Assembly: GCA_030262775.1 (NCBI GenBank)
Contig: JAJSZP010000006.1
Location: 1 to 36,141 of the forward strand
Direction: 5' to 3'
Length of the DNA stretch: 36,141 nucleotides
DNA from: Deltaproteobacteria bacterium
Lineage (GTDB): Bacteria; Desulfobacterota; Desulfobacteria; Desulfobacterales; ETH-SRB1
The notes under the pieces were generated by a model that saw nothing but the letters and a program-made list of their open reading frames with translations, was not told the DNA's origin and made no database searches. Shown piece after piece: positions 33,450 to 36,141 of the stretch (its first letter is position 1; each line of letters begins with the position of its first letter). The position numbers were made by a program, and so were the translations under genes.

Positions 33450-34658
33450 CTAATTTACCATAGCGGCCATCTTGAATATGGGCAGATACATTGCTATGAC
33501 AAGGCCTCCAATGGTAACGCCCAGAAAAACCAGCATAAACGGCTCTATCATTGCTGTCATGTTTTCAACTGCCTGATCAACTTCTTCGTCATAAAAATCA
33601 GCGATTTTTGACAGCATTTCATCCAGAGAGCCGGTGGATTCGCCGACCGCGATCATCTGGCATACCATCGAAGGGAATACTCCGCTTTGAGAAAGAGGTT
33701 CCGACATTGTACGACCCTCCTCTATAGCGGAACCTACGTTGCATACAGCTTTTTCAATTGTTTTGTTGCCTGCTGTTTTTGCTACGATATCCAGTGCATC
33801 TAAAATAGAAACTCCGCTGGTGAGCATAGTGCTCATGGTTCGTGTGAATTTGGCTACTGCGACTTTGCGTATCAGCATTCCGACTACCGGTAGTTCGAGG
33901 AATAAGTTATCTAAAAAAATTCTTCCTTTTTTAGTATTATAATACTTTTTTACGGCAAATATCGTTAAACCGGAAAATCCTATTATATACAGTATATTGT
34001 TTTTTACAAAATCGCTCACAGAGACAACAATTTGAGTGGGAAGGGGCAGACTGCCCCCCATGCCTTTAAACATTTCTTTAAATACGGGAATAACAAATAC
34101 CATTATTACAGCAATTACGGCTATAGCTATTAAAAACGTTATGAGCGGGTATATCATTGCGCCTTTCACCTGGCTTTTAAGCTTTGCCGATTTTTCCATG
34201 TAATGTGATAATCTCTTAAGAATAGTATCAATCATCCCGCCCGCTTCACCGGCAGCAATCATGTTTATAAAGAGCTCGTCAAATTGTTTGGGATGCTTTT
34301 TTAAAGCGTCTGCAAGAGTTTCTCCGCCTTCCACCGATTCCTTTATATTTTTCAACATATTTTTAAATGTTTTGTTTTCCTGCTGGGAATAGAGTATTTC
34401 AAGACACTGAATTATCGGAAGGCCCGCGTCAATCATAGTGGAAAACTGCCTGCAAAAAATTATTACATCAGATTGTTTGACTTTAGGTTGAAGAAAGGAA
34501 ATGTTCTCAAACAGATCTTTTGGTTTTTGCTTGATCTTAGTCGGAGTTATCCTGAGTTTGGCAAGATTGGCCCTTACAATCTCTTTATTGGGGGCATCCA
34601 TTTCCCCCTTTTTAGTCTCATTTCCCCTGTCTTTCCCTTTCCACTGAAAAACTGGCAT
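33450..34658 (-). CDS. pilC: Type IV pilus / type II secretion inner-membrane platform protein (PilC/GspF)
   Basis: PilC/GspF is the polytopic inner-membrane platform that couples the assembly ATPase to pilin or pseudopilin assembly. The product has two tandem T2SSF domains (about residues 65-190 and 270-395), each with 'FCRQFSTMIDAGLPI'-like or 'FTRTMSTMLTSGVSIL' motifs, 'MIAAGEAGGMID' / 'MIAVGESTGSLDEML', and TM segments. The track starts at 34688; the ATG at 34658 follows an 'AAGGA' ribosome binding site and gives the family's usual 'MPVFQWKGKDRG' N-terminus (402 aa). No pilB, pilT or pilin gene is beside it, so it appears as a detached member of a pilus system. Confidence 0.92.
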   Translation of the reverse strand: MPVFQWKGKDRGNETKKGEMDAPNKEIVRANLAKLRITPTKIKQKPKDLFENISFLQPKVKQSDVIIFCRQFSTMIDAGLPIIQCLEILYSQQENKTFKNMLKNIKESVEGGETLADALKKHPKQFDELFINMIAAGEAGGMIDTILKRLSHYMEKSAKLKSQVKGAMIYPLITFLIAIAVIAVIMVFVIPVFKEMFKGMGGSLPLPTQIVVSVSDFVKNNILYIIGFSGLTIFAVKKYYNTKKGRIFLDNLFLELPVVGMLIRKVAVAKFTRTMSTMLTSGVSILDALDIVAKTAGNKTIEKAVCNVGSAIEEGRTMSEPLSQSGVFPSMVCQMIAVGESTGSLDEMLSKIADFYDEEVDQAVENMTAMIEPFMLVFLGVTIGGLVIAMYLPIFKMAAMVN

Positions 34659-34717
34659 AATCAATCTTTCCTTATTGCGACAGTGCACGGTTGTCGGTTT
34701 ACAGTTTTATGTTTTGA

Positions 34718-35668
34718 TCAACTGTCAAACGTATAAAAGGCGCCTCTTGGCATATTTTTTTTTACGATTAACCCCTTTTCAATAAGAGCGTCAAGATGCC
34801 TGTATATTTCTTCAAGGCTGTTATCCGAAATTTTTGAAATATCTTCAGCAGTACATGGCCTTCTTTTTATGATGGATAAAAGATAGTTGCAGTCATTTTT
34901 ATTAAGAACACCATCATTTGACATTGAGTCAAGACTTTTTATTACATCGGCCCCGTTTAAATATGATGCCGCATCTAATAAGTCTTTTTTGGAAGCTGGC
35001 CTGATCCAGCTTTCAACGCCAGGCCTGTCAAGCGTATTTAATTGAATTTTATCAGGATAAATCAGGCTTAAAGTTTTTTTTATTCTATTAAGCTCATCCC
35101 TGTTGTCATTTATTCCAGGCACAAGAAAGACTTCCATCCAGAGTTGTTTTGCAAATTCCTTTCTTAAAGAAACCAGACCTTCGATTATTTCGGGAAGGTC
35201 TAACCCTGGATGTGGTCTGTTAATTTTTTTGAAATTTTGTTTTGAAGCAGCATCAAGAGACGCTATTACTATATCAACACCAGAGATTTGTTTTCTAATG
35301 TCGGGCTGAAAAAAAAGTGTGCCGTTTGTAAGTAGGGCAATCTTGTATTTTGGGCAATCTTTTTTTATAAAATTTATAATTTCTTTAATTCCTGTGTGAA
35401 GGGTGGGTTCGCCGGAACCTGAAAAGGTTATAAAATCCAGTTTTGGATTGCTGGATAAAAAGTCTTTCAGTTCTTCCTGCAGCGGTTCTACTGGTATATA
35501 TTCCTTGCAGTTCATGGTAAGATTTGTAGTTTTTCCGCACTCACAATAAACGCAATTGAGCGTACATGTTTTGTGAGGCATAAGATCAATGCCCAGAGAC
35601 AAACCAAGTCGCCGCGAGGGAACCGGTCCGAAAATATATTTGTAGCGCAGATGTTTTTTGTAAGTCAT
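34718..35668 (-). CDS. COG0731-type radical SAM protein with C-terminal winged-helix region
   Basis: The 316-aa product begins 'YKYIFGPVPSRRLGLSLGID', diagnostic of the COG0731 radical SAM group. The cluster motif 'CTLNCVYCECG' (CX3-4CX2C) follows at about residues 35-45. 'FSGSGEPTLH' and 'LLTNGTL' are conserved SAM-binding elements. The C-terminal 70-80 residues ('RRPCTAEDISKISDNSLEEI' onward) look like a winged-helix domain. The family is annotated as distantly related to wyosine-forming enzymes, but its bacterial members have no established reaction that I know. It is monocistronic or co-transcribed with pilC (59 nt gap). A repeat element ends 5 nt upstream of its start codon. Confidence 0.82.
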   Translation of the reverse strand: MTYKKHLRYKYIFGPVPSRRLGLSLGIDLMPHKTCTLNCVYCECGKTTNLTMNCKEYIPVEPLQEELKDFLSSNPKLDFITFSGSGEPTLHTGIKEIINFIKKDCPKYKIALLTNGTLFFQPDIRKQISGVDIVIASLDAASKQNFKKINRPHPGLDLPEIIEGLVSLRKEFAKQLWMEVFLVPGINDNRDELNRIKKTLSLIYPDKIQLNTLDRPGVESWIRPASKKDLLDAASYLNGADVIKSLDSMSNDGVLNKNDCNYLLSIIKRRPCTAEDISKISDNSLEEIYRHLDALIEKGLIVKKNMPRGAFYTFDS

Positions 35669-35673
35669 TTACT

Positions 35674-35760
35674 GTAACTACTCAGGTTTACGGTTGGTTG
35701 CATCAACACGTTAAATTTTCATCGCTCTCTAACCTTAGAAGGGTTAACCCGAGTAGTTAC
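35674..35760. mobile_element. MITE-like inverted-repeat element with GTAACT ends
   Basis: An 87-bp element whose 15-bp ends pair at 14 of 15 positions: 'gtaactactcaggtt' (35674-35688) and 'aacccgagtagttac' (35746-35760). The end sequence resembles that of the element at 14729-14844 (GTAACTTCTCAA; 10 of 12 matches), suggesting the same IS66-like family. No convincing target duplication is visible (catttact versus catattat), so it may be older or decayed. It lies directly upstream of the COG0731 radical SAM gene and probably forms its leader. Confidence 0.6.
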
Positions 35761-35829
35761 CATATTATAACTTAAACAACAATAGCTCTAACCAGCATTT
35801 CTCATTTTTTTAAACTATTACTCAGGACA

Positions 35830-36072
35830 TCAAAAAATGTAATCAAAGTTTATTCCATAAAGTTCAGTTACATCATCCAACTCATCGTCTATCACTAAAT
35901 CAGCTTCCCAATATTTTTCTTCAAATTGCCTCACATGTTTGAAAGCTTCAGAACAATATTCTGAATCAATCTTGTTTCTAAAGGTCTCTTCTAAACGGAT
36001 ACGTTGATCCTTAAAACTTGTCTTATTAGAAAACTGAAGTTTCACCGAAATTAAAGCATAATTATCATGCAA
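35830..36072 (-). CDS. Small hypothetical protein, start uncertain
   Basis: An 80-codon ORF that starts at TTG in the track. The product is soluble and acidic toward the C-terminus ('VIDDELDDVTELYGINFD'). I do not recognise a family. In-frame codons upstream of the TTG ('TCCYAWLHDNYALISVKLQF') read on plausibly for another 11 residues to a stop at 36108, without an ATG, so the true N-terminus may be different or interrupted. The ribosome binding site is poor. It could be a real small gene, or the tail of a gene broken by a frameshift near the window edge. Confidence 0.4.
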   Translation of the reverse strand: MHDNYALISVKLQFSNKTSFKDQRIRLEETFRNKIDSEYCSEAFKHVRQFEEKYWEADLVIDDELDDVTELYGINFDYIF

Positions 36073-36141
36073 CCATGCGTAGCAGCATGTTAATGAAATA
36101 TTTTTTCAAGGATTTGGTGTGACTGTGGCAAACAGCATCAA

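Overview
The window looks like a chromosomal segment of an AT-rich Gram-negative bacterium, most likely a deltaproteobacterium (Desulfobacterota, Desulfobacterales-like). That assignment rests on gene order (lysS-lolC-lolD-bamA-ompH-lpxD-fabZ-lpxA-lpxI-Gfo/Idh-lpxB), on LpxI instead of LpxH, and on protein character. It is an inference and was not checked by a search.

Layout: the left edge holds the 3' end of a 23S rRNA gene and a complete 5S rRNA gene on the + strand, closed by a strong intrinsic terminator. Every protein gene I accept lies on the - strand, so the rest reads from right to left. At the far right are a small unrecognised ORF, a COG0731-type radical SAM gene and a solitary pilC/gspF gene followed by a probable terminator. 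A good sigma-70-like promoter then precedes lysS. From there about 33 kb of closely spaced genes run leftward with no obvious strong terminator: lysS, lipoprotein export (lolC/E, lolD), outer-membrane protein assembly (bamA, ompH/skp), lipid A synthesis (lpxD, fabZ, lpxA, lpxI, a GnnA-like Gfo/Idh oxidoreductase, lpxB), a DUF374 acyltransferase, msbA, lptF, lptG, waaA and lpxK. Then come core-oligosaccharide genes: waaF, waaC, an lpxL-like acyltransferase, a GT-C membrane protein, a two-domain sugar-kinase-like protein, waaG, waaP, a polysaccharide pyruvyl transferase, a second waaA and kdsB. The series ends with a B12-type radical SAM enzyme of the RiPP C-methyltransferase family that meets the rRNA operon tail to tail.

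Together these genes encode much of an outer-membrane pathway: acylated UDP-sugar to lipid A disaccharide, 4'-phosphorylation, Kdo and heptose addition, core glucosylation and phosphorylation, flipping by MsbA, extraction by LptFG, plus Bam and Lol machinery. lpxC, lptA, lptB, lptC and most Kdo biosynthesis genes are not in the window.

The most notable non-coding observations are four short inverted-repeat elements (about 86-169 bp) at gene junctions. Two have perfect 8-bp target duplications and IS66-like GTA ends; one supplies the stop codon of waaA and another sits at the start of lpxD. Two genes (the second waaA and the DUF374 gene) have clear N-terminal homology upstream of the first ATG/GTG/TTG, so they either use a non-canonical start codon or have lost their start. 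I did not find a convincing wholly novel multi-gene system.
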